DNA from: Capra hircus
Taxonomy: Eukaryota; Chordata; Mammalia; Artiodactyla; Bovidae
Direction of reading: 5' to 3'
Assembly (NCBI RefSeq): GCF_001704415.2
Contig: NC_030817.1
Coordinates: 53,553,550 to 53,617,549 of the forward strand
Length of the DNA stretch: 64,000 bases
In this document: positions 35,171 through 46,109 of the stretch, piece by piece
Layout of the letters: the number at the start of each line of letters is the position of its first letter
How positions within the stretch are numbered: the first letter of the stretch is position 1
Program-made: the position numbers and the translations under genes
The notes under the pieces: generated by a model
The model's input: only the letters and a program-made list of their open reading frames with translations
Told to the model about the DNA's origin: nothing
Database searches by the model: none

Positions 35171-35803
35171 TGTAAAATGGGATAATAGTATCTTCCTAAA
35201 ATTTGCGACTGGATTTGACAGTCTTTCTATGTCTTTCCATTTCTAAAGAGTCTATGTTTCCTCGAACAGCAAGACAGAATAACAGAACAATTTTACAGCA
35301 ATGTAGTTAGGAAACTGTCAAATATCCAACATATAGTTATTCATATTAGGTTTACCCAGTTAAAGCGTTTTGTGTATGAGCTTTAAGGAAAAATTTGGAA
35401 GGACTTATAATTTGCATGTCGAGTATTTGTATATGAAGGGATCCTCTTAAACTACTGTTTAAAAGCTGTGTTTCTTTCAGTAGCATTAAGGTTTTCCTAC
35501 TTACAGCTGGCTTAGCATATCTGTAGGCCGCAGATCTTGGAAAGGAATGTGATTCTACAGCATATCACATCTGCTAAAGGAAATGGCTCAGGGGAACACA
35601 GGCTGCATGCAGGGCATAGCTGTTCAGTTCAGGGAGTTATTCACTCCACTTCTGGGGCTGGGTTGTAAGGGGGACACTGTGTAAACTGGATCAGTCCTAG
35701 GGAAGGAACTGGAAACTGGCAGAGGAACAAAATAGGAAGGACTAATTGACATGAGGCCTAATTGAACTGAAGTCTGATAGTTGTCAAATATTTGAAGGTT
35801 TCT
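35171..35803. other. Unique sequence, no gene seen
   Basis: No recognised element before the BovB insertion. The minus-strand frame 35624-35959 extends partly into BovB. Confidence 0.5.
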
Positions 35804-35815
35804 AATGAAAAGATG

Positions 35816-36194
35816 CTGTTGAACTGTGGTGTTAGAGAAGACTCTTGAGAGTCCCTTGGACTGCAAGGAGATCCAACCAGTCCATTCTAAAGGAGATCGG
35901 TCCTGGGTGTTCTTTGGAAGGACTGATGCTAAAGCGGGAAACTCCAGTACTTTGGCCACCTCATGCGAAGAGTTGACTCATTGGAAAAGACTCTGATGCT
36001 GGGAGGGATTGGGGGCAGGAGGAGAAGGGGACTACAGAGGATAAGATGGCTGGATGGCATCACTGACTCGATGGACGTGAGTCTGAGTGAACTCCGGGAG
36101 TTGGTGATGGACAGGGAGGCCTGGCGTGCTGCCATTCATGGGGTTGCAAAGAATCGGACACGACTGAGCAACTGAACTGAACTGAACTGAACTG
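35816..36194 (+). mobile_element. BovB (RTE) LINE 3' end, sense, with 12-bp TSD
   Basis: Encodes the C-terminal end of the BovB polyprotein (YFGHLMR, LEKTLMLGGIGG, WLDGITDSMD, MDREAWRAAIHGV) and ends with (ACTGA)n. The frame is damaged by a TAG near 35836 and a one-base insertion near 35935. Identical TSD AATGAAAAGATG lies at 35804-35815 and 36195-36206. 5'-truncated to ~380 bp. Confidence 0.97.
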
Positions 36195-36224
36195 AATGAA
36201 AAGATGTTATGCTGTACATGCCCT

Positions 36225-36287
36225 AGGACAAGTCTAGAACTGACTAGTAGAAGCTACTGGGAGGCAGACTTTGGTGCCATTAGTGGA
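36225..36287 (+). repeat. 63-bp direct repeat, left copy
   Basis: Starts AGGACAAGTCTAGAACTGAC and ends GGTGCCATTAGTGGA. It is repeated at 36571-36633 with three substitutions. The two copies bracket a Bov-A2. Confidence 0.95.
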
Positions 36288-36300
36288 GGATTGATGGTCT

Positions 36301-36570
36301 GCTGCTGCTAAGTCACTTCAGTTGTGTCCGACTCTGTGTGACCCCATAGACGGCAGTCCACCAGGCTCCCCCATCCCTGGGGTTCTCCAGGCAAGAACAC
36401 TGGAGTGGGGTGCCATTTCCTTCTCCAATGTACGAAAGTGAAAAGTGAAAGTGAAGTCGCTCAGCTGTGTCCGACTCTTGGTGACCCCATGGACTGCAGC
36501 CTACCAGGCTCCTCCGTCCATGGGATTTTCCAGGCAAGAGTACTGGAGTGGGGTGCCATTGCCTTCTCCA
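36301..36570 (-). mobile_element. Bov-A2 SINE, antisense, full dimer
   Basis: GCTGCTGCTAAGTCACTTCA, both monomers, the GAAAGTGAAAAGTGAAAGTG linker and a clean 5' end (GTGCCATTGCCTTCTCCA). The 63-bp repeat starts at the very next base. Confidence 0.96.
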
Positions 36571-36633
36571 AGGACAAGTCTAGAACTGACTAGTAGAAGC
36601 TACTGGGAGGCAGACTGTGGTGCCATCAATGGA
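36571..36633 (+). repeat. 63-bp direct repeat, right copy
   Basis: Begins exactly at the Bov-A2 5' end and finishes where the second BovB fragment starts. It differs from the left copy at three positions (T/G, T/C, G/A). Confidence 0.95.
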
Positions 36634-36930
36634 TCAGTCAATCCTAAAGGAAATCAACCCTGGCTATGCATTGGAAGGACCGATGCTGAAGATTCAATAC
36701 TTTGGCCACCTGATGTGGGACATCAGGAACAGGGAACAGGGAAAAGACCCTGTTCTGGGAAAGAGTGAGGGGAAGAGGAGAAGAGGGCGACAGAGGATGA
36801 GATGGTTGGATGGCATCACTGACTCAATGGATATAAGTCTGAGCAAACTCAAGGAGATAGAGGACAGGGAACCCTGGCATGCTGCAGTTCATGGGGTTGC
36901 AAAGAGTTGGACACTACTTAGCCACTGAAC
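36634..36930 (+). mobile_element. BovB (RTE) LINE 3' end, sense, older copy
   Basis: Translation retains ILKEINPGYALEG, IQYFGHLM, RRGRQRMRWLDGITDSMD and AAVHGVAKS in one open frame at 36617-36928, but with a divergent stretch at 36715-36760. It ends GTTGGACACTACTTAGCCAC. A different subfamily or age from the copy at 35816. Confidence 0.93.
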
Positions 36931-38139
36931 AACAATAACCACGGAAGGAATCTCTAACAGTCAGTCTGCCCAAGGGCCTGCTTAGAAATACAGTGAACAG
37001 GTGCCACCACTGGATGTTTAACTTTTAAACAGGCAGACCACTATCAGCAGGGCCCTACAAAAATTCTTCTAATTAGAGATGGGCAAGTTCTCCTGGAGCT
37101 CATTTCACAAATTCCTGGCTGGCTAGTTGGGCCTGATATGGTGTGATTTTCATCATATAGTGTTCTTTCTAGCATGTAATGCTGAGAACGTGATGAGTGG
37201 GTTATGGCTAATGATTTAGGCCCAGGAGATTTTGAATTTCAAAAGTAAAGCTAGAATCTCATAGACCCACAGTTTTACTTTTTGACCTGGAAGCAAGTTA
37301 CTGGCTATTTTTCCTACTCAAGAGATTTCTTATCTGGAAGGCTGAAGCAGTCGACTCCTCTTCTTGGTGAACAATAGCATGTGTTCTAAAAATAACCCTG
37401 GGTTTAGGGATAGAAGATCAGGCCGAAGAGTTTAAGGGTTGAATTAGATCGCCTTTTAATTTGCAGTTTAAGACCTATCTGTTGGGCTTTTCCTCTCTCT
37501 TCTGGCATAGTTGGGGGTGGGGGTGAGGGGTGGGGAGTGGGGGAGATGGTAACTCTAGGCAGAAGCTGACCCTCTGCTCCCATCACGGACATCCCCCAGC
37601 CTGACCCCTCTTTTCCCCTTTCTTTCCTTCCTTGCCTTTCATTAGCAAGCCCCAAGAGCCTTTGCACACTTAGCATGAAAATGAACCCATTGTTTTTTGG
37701 AACCCACAGAGGCAGCCTAGAGGGAAGTTGCTGTCTTGCTTTTAGCAGCTCAACAAAAAGGTGTGAAATCATTTGCTGACTCTTCTAGAATGGGAAAAAA
37801 CAAACAAAACATTGAGAAGGAAGGTTCAGGACAGTGTGTGGCCGTGGACAGAATCTCGTGACACGGGCTTCTCTGAGACTTATTAGTAACCCAAGTGGCT
37901 GTGCGAATATCTATATGTTTCTCTTGCCTTCCTGGGAAGTTACTAGAATAACATGGGAAGCCATCAGGAATTTTTTTTTTTTTTTCTTAAATGATTCATT
38001 TTGAAAAACTAGTTTCACACTGCTTTGAAAATGACTTGGGGACAGGACTAGTTTGAGAAAATTCCTTAGAGCCCTTTGCAAGTTTCCCTGTAGATGGCGG
38101 ATGAGGGAGGGAGAAGAGGATGATTTTACCAAGAGTTTA
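36931..38139. other. Unique sequence, no gene seen
   Basis: Contains the G-run cluster at 37513-37543 and a T-run at 37972-37985. A 122-codon minus frame at 37404-37772 is proline/glycine-rich because it crosses the G-runs and matches nothing recognised. Confidence 0.5.
37513..37543 (+). other. G-quadruplex-forming motif
   Basis: Five G-runs of four or five with loops of one to four bases (GGGGGTGGGGGTGAGGGG, then TGGGGAGTGGGGG). This satisfies the usual four-tract rule with spare tracts. Confidence 0.8.
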
Positions 38140-38412
38140 AAAATATACATATTTATTTCAATTTTTGGCTGCACTGGCTCTTCAGTGCTGCATGGGCTTT
38201 CTCTAGTTGCAGTGAGCAGAGCCACTCTCTAGTTGTGGTGGCAGTGGCTTCTCTTGTTGTGGAGCGTGGGCTGTAGGGCATGTGGGCTCAGTAATTGAAG
38301 AACATGGGTTCAGTTTCCCTGTGGGATGTGGGATTTTCCCGGAAAATGGATCGAACCGGTATCCCCTGCATTGAAAGGCCCATTTCTAACCACAAGACCA
38401 TCAGGGAAGCCC
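38140..38412 (-). mobile_element. CHR-type SINE, antisense, long copy
   Basis: TTTTTGGCTGCACTGGCTCT, TAGTTGCAGTGAGCAGAGCC, TTGTTGTGGAGCGTGGGCTG and AGACCATCAGGGAAGCCCC. Confidence 0.94.
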
Positions 38413-39738
38413 CTCATCAAGGATTTTTAAGAGCTGGGAACACCCAGTGGACAGGTACGGGAGTTTTTATCATGGGCCTGTAATGATTTAATCACATTAC
38501 AGTGATAAGAGACAAAGACTACCAGCAACAAAGATTCCTTGTGAAACGAGGTTTTTGCCTCTTGCTGATAAAATTCCCTGGGAGCAGTATCCTGTTCTGG
38601 GGGGCTACGGGCCCTCTCTTTTGGAAGAGCATCATATTTTGAAATGTCTCTTTGTTAGCAAAGGCTACTTCATTTTCAGTTGCCATCTTTTATATGGGAT
38701 TTTTTTTTCCTTTTACAGTGATGGACTAAAAAAAAAAAAACTACAAAATATCTAAAACTTACACAAAGGCAGCAACTTGGTGAATGCATATCCTTACTCC
38801 CAAGATGTCACAGCTGCTAGTTGATCTCTTCTTTAAAGAAAAAAATGCTACTGCTCTGCTTTCCTATTCCCACGCTTCTTTCTTCCTCTTTCCTGCGACA
38901 CAAATCCTGTGCTTCAACTGGTGTGTGTCCTTCCACCCGTGGCCCTTTTCGCAGGCCTTACCAAATAACCATTTCGTTTAACAAGCTTGGCCTTCGGGAA
39001 ATTTAGGCAGCCAGGCTTCCATGATGGGTGGAAAATACCATGCCATGGGCAGTCACTGGGCCTGTCTTACTGTACCAGCAAAGCTTCCTTGTATCCAGCA
39101 TTCAGGGCAGAATGACAGCAGAGTCAAATACTAGGATAAGACAGACCTTTTCAAAGTACTATTTAATTGATTAATCAATTCATAGAACAAATGTATTGAC
39201 TGACAACTTATGGCCAGGGACCACGCTCTGTGTAGAGATATGGTGTCATAGACGATGGAAATTATAAACACTATCATTCAAACTTTCTCTTAGGAAAGGG
39301 AATGTCTTTGTTTAGAAAAAATCCACCAAGAAGCCATGACCTTGACAAGGAGAGCAATAAAGAACCAATAGACAACTTCACTGAACTGAGCAGGACTGTG
39401 GAGTAAAGGAGGAGAGAGGAGAAGGAGGAAAGAAATAACTAGGGATTTTAGGGTAAGAGAGAGGCAGAGAATGACAGAGACACAGAGTGGGAAAAAGGAC
39501 AAAAGGGCGAGAGAAAAGGACACGTGACAAATGGCTAAAGTGGAAAAAAAAAAAACAACACTAGAGTTTCAGCTACTAGAAGGCTTCAATAACAAGGTCA
39601 CTAAGGGTCAATTTGAAGTTACCTGTGTTTCTGTGAAAGAAATCTATTTCTTGGTAGTCAATATCTTCTCCATACCCCAGTAAAATAGATTTTTAATCAA
39701 GCAAGGGGTGGATTTTATATACATATTCACATACCAGT
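38413..39738. other. Mostly unique sequence, no gene seen
   Basis: An inverted repeat CTGTAATG...CATTACAG (arms 8, loop 9) lies near 38478-38502. 39170-39245 weakly resembles a reversed L2 end (ATAGAACAAATGTATTGACT). No exon recognised. Confidence 0.45.
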
Positions 39739-40240
39739 ACAGTTCAGTTCAGTCGCTCAGTCGTGTCTGACTCTTTGCGACCCCATGGATTGCAGCACTC
39801 CAGGCCTCCCTGTCCTTCACCATCTCCTGGAGCTTGCTCAAGCTCATGTCCACTGAGTCAGTGATGCCATCCAACCATCTAATCTTATGTCGTCCCCTTC
39901 TCCTCCCACCTTCAATCTTTCCCAGCATTAGGGTCTTTTCAGATGAGTCAGTTCTTCGCATCAAGTGGCCAAAGTATTGGAGTTTCAGCTTCAACATCAG
40001 TCCCTCCAATGAATATTCAGGACTGATTTCCCTTAGGATGGACTGGTTGGATCTCCTTGCAGTCCAAGGGACTCTCAAGAGTCTTCTCCAACACCACAGT
40101 TCAAAAGCATCAATTCTTCAGTGCTCAGCTTTCTTTATGGTCCAACTCTCACATCCATACATGACTACTGGAAAAACCATAGCCTTGACTAGATGGACCT
40201 TTGTTGGCAAAGTAATGTCTCTGTTTTTACTATGCTGTCT
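39739..40240 (-). mobile_element. BovB (RTE) LINE 3' end, antisense, ~500 bp
   Basis: Reversed (TTCAG)n end, then a minus-strand frame with DITLPTKVHLVKAMVFPVVM, YGCESWTIKKAEH, a single TGA (CGA in the usual form) at about 40118-40120, and VPWTARRSNQSILREI, YFGHLMRR, WLDGITDSVD, DREAWSAAIHGVAKS. Apart from that stop the frame is continuous. It is the longest BovB piece here. Confidence 0.97.
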
Positions 40241-40313
40241 ATGTATATATATGCGCATGTGATATACATGTGTGTATATATACATACACACATATGTCCA
40301 CATATATGTACCT
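40241..40313. repeat. AT/CA-rich low-complexity tract
   Basis: Alternating TATA, TGTG and CACA runs at the 5' end of the antisense BovB. Imperfect throughout. Confidence 0.75.
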
Positions 40314-40684
40314 AAATGACATTATATAAAGTGAAGTGCATCAGAGAAAAGCAGAAATTCAGCACCAGAGGTGCCCATGAAGACAGCCCTGGTGCCTCCC
40401 TCTTATGCTCTCAAACCTTAGAATTTTCAGAGATCCGACAAGGTCTTGGCTTTCTGTGTGGCCTAGGGAAAGTGAATCGAGAGACATCTTAAAGGGCAGA
40501 GAGAGCTTATTTGACATCACAGTTGGGAGTTGAGCTTACTATTTCAGTTTTAGACTGTAGGTAATAGGGAACATGATTTGAATCCGGGGGTGGATTCTGA
40601 AGTCATGATTTATCAAACCTTTATCATAGTTGCCCAAATGCTCTTTTCCCTTGTTTCCAACTAGCACACACCTACTCATCTTTT

Positions 40685-40790
40685 TAGATTCTATTTAAAT
40701 ATCACTTATCTGTGAAGCCTTCCCTGACGCCCAGGGAGGGACATTTTCTTCCTCTAAATTTCCATCTCTCTCCATACATTATCTTTCTCT
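40685..40790 (+). mobile_element. L2 LINE fragment, sense
   Basis: TTAAATATCACTTATCTGTG then AAGCCTTCCCTGACGCCCAG is the L2 segment just before its 3' UTR. Confidence 0.65.
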
Positions 40791-41189
40791 AGTACACCGT
40801 ATATGACATGATATCACATGGGATTGAACCTATATACAACCAAGTAGACCACATGGTACCACTTTTGAATCCCCACAGCTCAGCAAGACATATGGGTCAT
40901 TTACAGAATAAAACCTGGTGATATACGTAAGAAAGGGAATCTTACAAGTGGACACACAACTTCAGAAAAAGCAGAACTCCAAGCCCCTAAAGAGAGTGGT
41001 GGTGGTACCACTCTCTTTTCCATCTCTTTGCTACTAGATGCCATTTGTCTTGCCCCTTGTTCCTATTTTGAATAAGGACCCATTGCTCCCAGAAGTAAAA
41101 GCAATGTAATAGTCACTTGTTTGTTTATTCCCTGAGCCAAGACCTACAGTGACGAGGCTGGATTGCACATGGGGTGTGGGCATCAGAAA
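40791..41189. other. Unique sequence, no gene seen
   Basis: No recognised element. Near 40994-41020 the short inverted pair GAGAGTGGTGGTGGTACCAC/TCTC occurs. Confidence 0.45.
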
Positions 41190-41375
41190 CTGGGAAGTCT
41201 CACCCTGCCTGGCCTGTCTAGCTTGTATGCTTGGGCAAGTCACATAGCTCCTGTGGGACTCCCTCTCCTCACCCTGTGGTAATGACTGGCTTCACAAGGT
41301 GGCTACAAAGCTTAATTAAGGATTGAGAAGGAGGCAGAAAATACAAAGTACTTCATACATGCAAAGGATTTTTCT
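41190..41375 (+). mobile_element. MIR SINE, sense
   Basis: TTGGGCAAGTCACATAGCTC, then CACAAGGTGGCTACAAAGCT and TACAAAGTACTTCATACATG follow the MIR order. Confidence 0.65.
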
Positions 41376-41641
41376 CCCCATATTTATTTTTGGCTTCAGT
41401 AGGCTGTGGTAGGAAATGTTGATGACCTGGAAGAAGAGTCTAGCAAAAACTGTGACTGCTATTCTCATCCTAAATAGTTCCCTTGGTACTGGTTAGGGCA
41501 TGGACCTCATACTTATGTCTTCTATTCCAGTACACTCTGTGACCCTTACTGTTAACTTCATGTGGACAGTTTTCTACCTACTGGCCTCAGTTTTCCTGAC
41601 TCCAAGGACTTTCTTTATGTTTCCTTTATGCTCAGATGTAT

Positions 41642-41852
41642 GTTTGTTGTTTAGCTGCTAAGCCATGTCCTACTCTCTGTGAGCCCAAGGACTGTAGCCT
41701 GCCAGGCTCCTCTGTCCATGGGATTTCCCAGGCAAGAATACTGGAGTGGGTTGCCATTTCCTCCTCCAGCAAATCTTCTAGACCCAGGAATCAAACCTGC
41801 ATCTCCTGCATCAGCAGGTGGGTTCTTCACCACTGAACCACTTGGGAAGCCC
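41642..41852 (-). mobile_element. Bov-tA SINE, antisense, full length, perfect TSD
   Basis: GCTGCTAAGCCATGTCCTAC, CCAGGCAAGAATACTGGAGT, CCCAGGAATCAAACCTGCAT and GAACCACTTGGGAAGCCC. Identical 11-bp TSD CTCAGATGTAT at 41631-41641 and 41853-41863. Confidence 0.97.
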
Positions 41853-41863
41853 CTCAGATGTAT

Positions 41864-42392
41864 TATGATGTCTTAAACTTTAATCTCAATCCCCGCACTC
41901 TCAAACCACTATTAGAAACAAGGTTCAGCGATTGTACACCAGAGGTTGTGAATGAATCCGTAGGGGCTGGTCCCTGAGCCAGGGGCTTGTGAAGCCTTGC
42001 ACAGGTGACCCCCAACTCTGCCTGGCTTTGTAAATGCCCAGCTCTCTTCTGAGCAGTTGGAGGCCTCAGTAGAGTCACAGTTTCCATCGCTGCCAGAGCT
42101 TGAAGCCTCATTGCCAGGTTTTTTTTTTACTGAAGCATTGAGCAAAAGAACAACTGATCCCGAGGCAACAGTGAGAAGGCAGGAGAGACACAAAGACAAA
42201 CCAAAACAATGGATTGAGTTACTGCCTTGAAAAACTTACTCCTATTGTATTTTGTGTGTGTGTGTTTTAATCACAGAGGCCATTGCTGTACTAGGGATAT
42301 TCAAAGACCAAAACTGTGGAGCAAGAAGAAAAGATCCCAAAGTTATATACCCCAAACAAACTTCGCATGTGGTGTTTGTTGTTGAGAAAAGA
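41864..42392. other. Unique sequence, no gene seen
   Basis: No recognised repeat. Minus-strand frames of 82 and 95 codons at 41863-42199 have no familiar domain. Confidence 0.5.
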
Positions 42393-42405
42393 ATCAGGCC
42401 AGAAG

Positions 42406-42519
42406 GATAGGCTGTGTGCTCTCTTGCGACCCCATGGACTGTAGCCCTCCAGACTCCTCAATCCATGGGATTTTCCCAGGCAAGGATACTGGAGTGGGTT
42501 GCCATTCCTCCTCCAGGGG
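42406..42519 (-). mobile_element. Bov-A SINE monomer, antisense, perfect TSD
   Basis: TTGCGACCCCATGGACTGTA, CAGGCAAGGATACTGGAGTG and CCATTCCTCCTCCAGG. Flanked by identical 13-bp repeats ATCAGGCCAGAAG at 42393-42405 and 42520-42532. Confidence 0.95.
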
Positions 42520-42532
42520 ATCAGGCCAGAAG

Positions 42533-43061
42533 ATGGCTATTATGTACACAGCGCCTCCTCTGTACACTGGCTGTCTTCAGAATCCCTGGCCTCACTCCCT
42601 AGGAGGTAGTTGGGTCAGTCATAGGGATCAGGTGAGGAGGTAGAAGAATGGGACAGCTGTTGCAGGTGCCCGGGCAGGTGCGCTAGTGGCTGTGGTGCCA
42701 CCAAGGCTTATACAAGGAGAAGGGAGAACATGGGCCAAAGGGGAAGAGGTAATGTTGACTTTGATCGGCTAACTTGACAGGAGGCCGACTGAGAGAGGAC
42801 AGGGAGGATGGGAGAGAAGACTTCTGAAGGCATGACAGTGTCCCGTGTGTATGTAAGTGGCTATGAAGGTGTCTTCCAAATACAGTCCTGAGGAAGGTCA
42901 GGATAAACAGGAAGTTAGATACACAGCAAACCATATGCTACTTTAAATATATACACACATATTAAAGAAGGTTGCTGTTAGGAGAATATGATATATATCC
43001 TAACTACATCGATATTAGATTGTTAATACAATTTCTCAGATGTATTTAAAGATCACTTGAA
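42533..43061. other. Unique sequence, no gene seen
   Basis: Purine-rich at 42700-42830. AT-rich towards the L1. No gene. Confidence 0.5.
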
Positions 43062-43326
43062 GAAAATGAAAAAAAAAAAAAAAAAGAACAAAATACTGTC
43101 ATTTGCAGCAACATGGATGGGCCTAGAGATTTTCATACAAAGTGAAGTAAGTCAGAGAGAGAAAGACCAATGTCATATGTTATAATTTCTATGTGAAGTC
43201 TAAAAAAAATGACACAAATTAACTTATTCACAAAACAAACAGAGTCACAGACATAGAAACAAACTTATGGTCACCACGGAGGAGAAGGGGGGTAAATTGG
43301 GAGACTGGGATTGATATATACATTCT

Positions 43327-43435
43327 CGGTCGTGTCTGACTCTTTGTGACCCCATGGACTGTAGCCCGCCAGGCTCCTCCATCCATGGGATTTTCCAGGC
43401 AAGAATACTGGATTGGGTTGCCATTTCTTTCTCCA
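43327..43435 (-). mobile_element. Bov-A SINE nested in L1, antisense, with TSD
   Basis: CGGTCGTGTCTGACTCTTTG through GGGTTGCCATTTCTTTCTC. TSD ATATACATTCT (43316-43326) and ATATACACTCT (43436-43446). Removing the insert restores the L1 sequence. Confidence 0.95.
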
Positions 43436-43555
43436 ATATACACTCTAGTATATATAAAATAAATAACTAATAAGAACCTACTGTATAGAATAGGGAACTC
43501 TACTCAATACTCTATTAACGGCCTATATGGGAAAATAATTTTAAAAAGAGTAGGG

Positions 43556-43577
43556 ATATATATATATATATATATAT
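43556..43577. repeat. (TA)n microsatellite in L1 3' UTR
   Basis: Eleven TA units expanded from the short TATA motif normally present at this L1 position. Confidence 0.9.
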
Positions 43578-43640
43578 TCACTTTCAGAACATCGTAACTC
43601 AACTATACTTCAATAAAAATTCAAATAAAAAGAAATTGCA

Positions 43641-46109
43641 AAAATAATTTTTGAAATTTTAACCTTGGGTACCCATAGACCATCTTTTTAGGAAAAGGTG
43701 GCTATTGAAAATATTAAATTTTTTTCAAGCCAAAGCATTGTAACTGATCTCCCATATGCCTAGGGTAAAAATTTCTGCTGAAGCACTATTATAGAAAAAT
43801 ACCACATGCTATAGATAAACTTAGAAACCAGCTAATCACGACACATGAGAGGAAATGTAGCATGTTCTGAAAATGGCAAATATGTTGAAACATGTCTGCC
43901 GCAAAATATGGTTTTAACAATCCTCTGAAAAACAGCTCTTTTGCACGGGGCACTTATACTTCACGGAGGGTTCTCAGTTTCAAATAAGGTTTATTTTACA
44001 TACTTGGATGATGGAAACAAAAGACACTCTGGAAACACACTTTTAGTTCTAAGAACCTCCTTTCTCTTTTTGGGAGGAGAGGAACTCTCAGTGATTCTAC
44101 ATATATATCTTACATTCAAGAAACGGAGGATGGAAAGCAGTGTCAGGCAATTCCAACACTTAAATGGCTACTTCAGCATCGAGCTATTAAAGGAGTTCAA
44201 ATGAATTGTTAGTTATAAAACAGAGATTTCTCAATCTACATCCCACTCCGAGGTCAACTCTCGTCACAGGTGCACTTGACTGTGAGGCAGTCGTAATCTC
44301 AGAAGTAGATACGGCTGCCAAGTTCAAGTTGCCATGACTCTGAACATAGTATAACATTCCGCTCCAAGCCAGAGACCATAACTCCTGCGGCTGTTCAGAT
44401 GAGGGCCCCTCTTAGTGCCACTTTGGCTCACACCCACTGGCTGCAGTAATGCAGCAGGTGAAGGACTTAAGTGTCACTCCATTGGTTTCCAGTTGCTTCC
44501 AGGAAAAAAAAAAAAAGGCATATAAGATTCTTGCATCTGACACCTGGCGAATTTCCCCTGTGCTCACAGGCCACAGGCAGGAGATCTGACCACTGCTGTC
44601 ACGGCCTTAAGTGACACACTTTGAGGGGCCCTGTGATACCCAGAAACCTGGGGACATTAGCATTTTGAAGACAAGGTATGGAAGAAGACTCTACATGTAT
44701 CCGAAAGCCCTGCCAGGCACCTTAGCCCTGACATGCCACTTACGAGCTCTTTCAGCTTCAGCACATTCTGCCTTAGGAGTTGTCAGCTTGACAACATATT
44801 TTGGTTTTTATGATGTTGATACACAGCTACTAGAAAGGAAGGCAAGAGGAAGGCAAAAAGAAGGGCTTGCCTCCATCGCTTTCTGCAAATGAGCCCCCTG
44901 CTTTGCCCCTGGGTGTTTTCTTGAGCTGTTTGTCTAATCTGGCCTGAGCATCTGTGGCCTTGAGTTCCACAAATACTAAAATAATAAACAATAGTACTAA
45001 TTACCAGTAGGTTCCTCAAAAAGCAAGAGAATCACAAACTCAACCTCAACCTGGCCTTTGTTTCTCTGGCACAGGAAAGGTCAGAATGCTATTTTGCCAT
45101 TTTTGCATAGTCACTGATGTTGTTTTCCCCTTGTGGGATCCAATCTTCAATGTGAAAACAAATCTAGAAACTTTCTGTTCACACGCTTTTAGGTGTGTGC
45201 CCCGAATGACACACTCCAGGAGGTAAGCACGAGTCAGGCTAAACTGGCCACATCCTTTATCTGTTGGGACCTGAGAGTTAGCAGAACTTTATCTTTATGA
45301 TGAAGTAGCCTTTAGAAGTGGGTATCGCCGAGTTCAGAACACGAGCATCATTACTGAGAAAAAGGCACTTTCTCTTTAAACACAGAAACCAACAGCCATG
45401 CACTACGAGGCATTTAAAAAAAAAAAAAGCTGAGCTCTAAGCACACCACAAAACAAACAAATATTCAGCTCGGTTTCAGGAAGTTTAGAGAGGATCAAAC
45501 AAGCCTTTCTCTACTGAAGTTGTTCAAGAACACTGGTGCTTACTTCAGTCTCAGTTCCTATTTATGCTGCTGGCTTTTATACACTGACCTCAGGAGGGCA
45601 TTCCAACTTCAGGTTACTCACAACGTATCTTCAGAAAAGGAGGTCTGAGCATCCCAACCCCAGCATGGGGGAGGGGAGGCATGCAGATTTGAATTTGTTT
45701 CCAAACCACCACTCTGTCCTTGAGGTGAAGATATCTCAAAACCCAGAGAGAGAAATTATTACACACAGAGACACAGACACACAGACACACAGATACACAC
45801 ACACACACACACATACACTGAGAGCAAGAGCGAGAAGGCTTTCTCATGGTGTGAACATGCCTGTGAGGAGACCGTCTCTTTTTGTGGGATGAAACCAGGA
45901 GATGACAGAGGCTATTTGTGGAACCCTCATGGAGGTTTCCGCTCAGAAAGAGCTCGCAATTTTCTGCTGGTCCCTGGGGAGGCAGATTTGGTAGACAGTT
46001 GAATTTTCAAGCAAATATCTTCCAGAATAAAAGAGGAATGATGCCAACCCCTTGCAAACAATATTTTTGTTTTATAAACCTATTACCTTTTAGTTCTTGG
46101 CATCATTCA
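43641..46109. other. Unique sequence, no gene seen
   Basis: 44220-44500 and 44580-45340 are non-repetitive and moderately GC-balanced; they could hold regulatory DNA, but nothing specific is visible. A runs lie at 44503-44516 and 45416-45428. The CA tract is listed separately. Confidence 0.45.
45761..45818. repeat. (CA)n-rich microsatellite, imperfect
   Basis: ACACAGAGACACAGACACAC leading into about ten uninterrupted CA units. Frames read through it as Thr/His repeats. Confidence 0.9.

Larger units (their letters stand above)
43062..43640 (+). mobile_element. L1 3' end, sense, split by Bov-A
   Basis: TTTGCAGCAACATGGATGGG, AAGTGAAGTAAGTCAGAGAG and GTCACAGACATAGAAACAAA on the left. ACCTACTGTATAGAATAGGG, ACTCAATACTCTATTAACGG and TCAACTATACTTCAATAAAA on the right. 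The L1 is 5'-truncated at an A-rich run (43067-43085). Confidence 0.95.

Noticed and set aside
36617..36928. 103-codon open frame with clear protein similarity
   Set aside because: The similarity is to the BovB LINE C-terminus, so it is a transposon remnant and not a host gene.
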